A program made the translations under genes and the position numbers. From Gammaproteobacteria bacterium (GTDB lineage Bacteria > Pseudomonadota > Gammaproteobacteria > Eutrophobiales > Eutrophobiaceae): a stretch of 32,801 nucleotides of DNA. Shown piece by piece: positions 32,686-32,801 of the stretch (position 1 is the stretch's first letter; every line of letters begins with the position of its first letter). Location: assembly GCA_021773245.1 (NCBI GenBank), contig JAJFKK010000158.1:1-32801 (forward strand). The letters are read 5' to 3'. The notes below the pieces were generated by a model, which worked only from the letters and a program-made list of their open reading frames with translations, ran no database searches and was not told where the DNA came from.

Positions 32686-32716
32686 AGAGTATAATGTATA
32701 ACTATTTTTATACTCT
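32686..32716. promoter_or_regulatory. Operator-like inverted repeat over spacer and -10
   Basis: AGAGTATAA and TTATACTCT form a perfect 9-bp inverted repeat with a 13-base spacer. It covers the -10 and most of the promoter spacer of the mobile mystery operon. Confidence 0.6.
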
Positions 32717-32722
32717 TGTCAA
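32695..32722 (-). promoter_or_regulatory. Sigma70-type promoter of the mobile mystery operon
   Basis: A perfect -35 TTGACA (32717-32722, minus strand) and TATACA (32695-32700) are separated by 16 bp. The predicted start is near 32688. Three operator-like palindromes overlap or flank it. Confidence 0.6.
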
Positions 32723-32728
32723 TACTTT

Positions 32729-32746
32729 GTATAATTATATTTATAC
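32729..32746. promoter_or_regulatory. Operator-like near-palindrome, copy 2
   Basis: The same 18-bp sequence as 32663-32680, here 6 bp upstream of the -35. The stretch from here to the window end holds no gene that I can support. Confidence 0.6.
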
Positions 32747-32801
32747 GTTTTATATTTTAATCTACGTTCCGCAAAATGTGGCTTGCACCACTTCATCGGG
32801 T

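Noticed and set aside
32663..32746. Short CRISPR-like array from the repeated 18-mer
   Set aside because: Only two exact copies plus a different palindrome, all within one promoter; the layout fits operators, not spacers.

Overview
The window is AT-rich and tightly packed, with most genes on the minus strand. It reads as a chromosomal stretch of a gammaproteobacterium. Pointers are a SlyD-type FKBP with HopJ directly behind it, a DUF2288 protein, a PpnP homologue, PilZ and GGDEF signalling proteins, and short Shine-Dalgarno-led operons. An MtdB-type methylene-tetrahydromethanopterin dehydrogenase points to tetrahydromethanopterin-linked C1 (formaldehyde/methylotrophic) metabolism. A bacterial alternative oxidase and two cytochrome c'-like proteins point to flexible respiration or nitric-oxide handling. 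The species cannot be named from the sequence. I see no rRNA, tRNA, CRISPR array or prophage.

Layout. 1-3037 (minus): a membrane hydrolase running off the left edge, a small membrane protein, and a fused-looking operon DUF2288 / low-molecular-weight phosphatase / fructosamine kinase, probably for protein deglycation. 3148-6739: a PilZ protein, then a NarL-type response regulator, a secreted SRPBCC protein and a divergent CHASE-domain histidine kinase that probably form one signalling module. 6812-10302: a NYN-domain protein, cytochrome c'-like gene 1 behind a perfect FNR-type box, mtdB, a Rap1a/Tai-type secreted protein (minus), slyD and hopJ. 10341-13829: a secreted bicupin-like protein, a tiny membrane protein, a serine beta-lactamase-family protein and a HI0933-type flavoprotein. 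Between the first two lie degraded copies of the 3' ends of the flavoprotein gene and hopJ, in the order expected of an old tandem duplication. 13856-20416: ppnP, a PLP-dependent deaminase, and an operon HlyD adaptor / RND permease / alternative oxidase. 20665-25062 (minus): a seven-gene co-directional run of SprT, HIT, coiled-coil protein, diguanylate cyclase, SGNH lipoprotein, RNase D and PilZ. 25061-25292 is a MITE-like palindromic element next to the sprT start. 25470-31569: a conserved unknown, a P2-type cation ATPase, cytochrome c'-like gene 2 with a second FNR-type box in the shared promoter region, and HD-domain, YjbQ and AIM24 genes. 31585-32660: a 'mobile mystery protein' A/B pair (HTH regulator and Fic protein) with three operator-like palindromes over its promoter.

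The most interesting theme is respiratory and NO physiology. The two cytochrome c' paralogues are the only genes in the window for which I found FNR/DNR-type boxes upstream, and an alternative oxidase is present. Several starts were moved from the longest possible ORF to the start favoured by a ribosome-binding site, signal peptide or family length; each entry says so.
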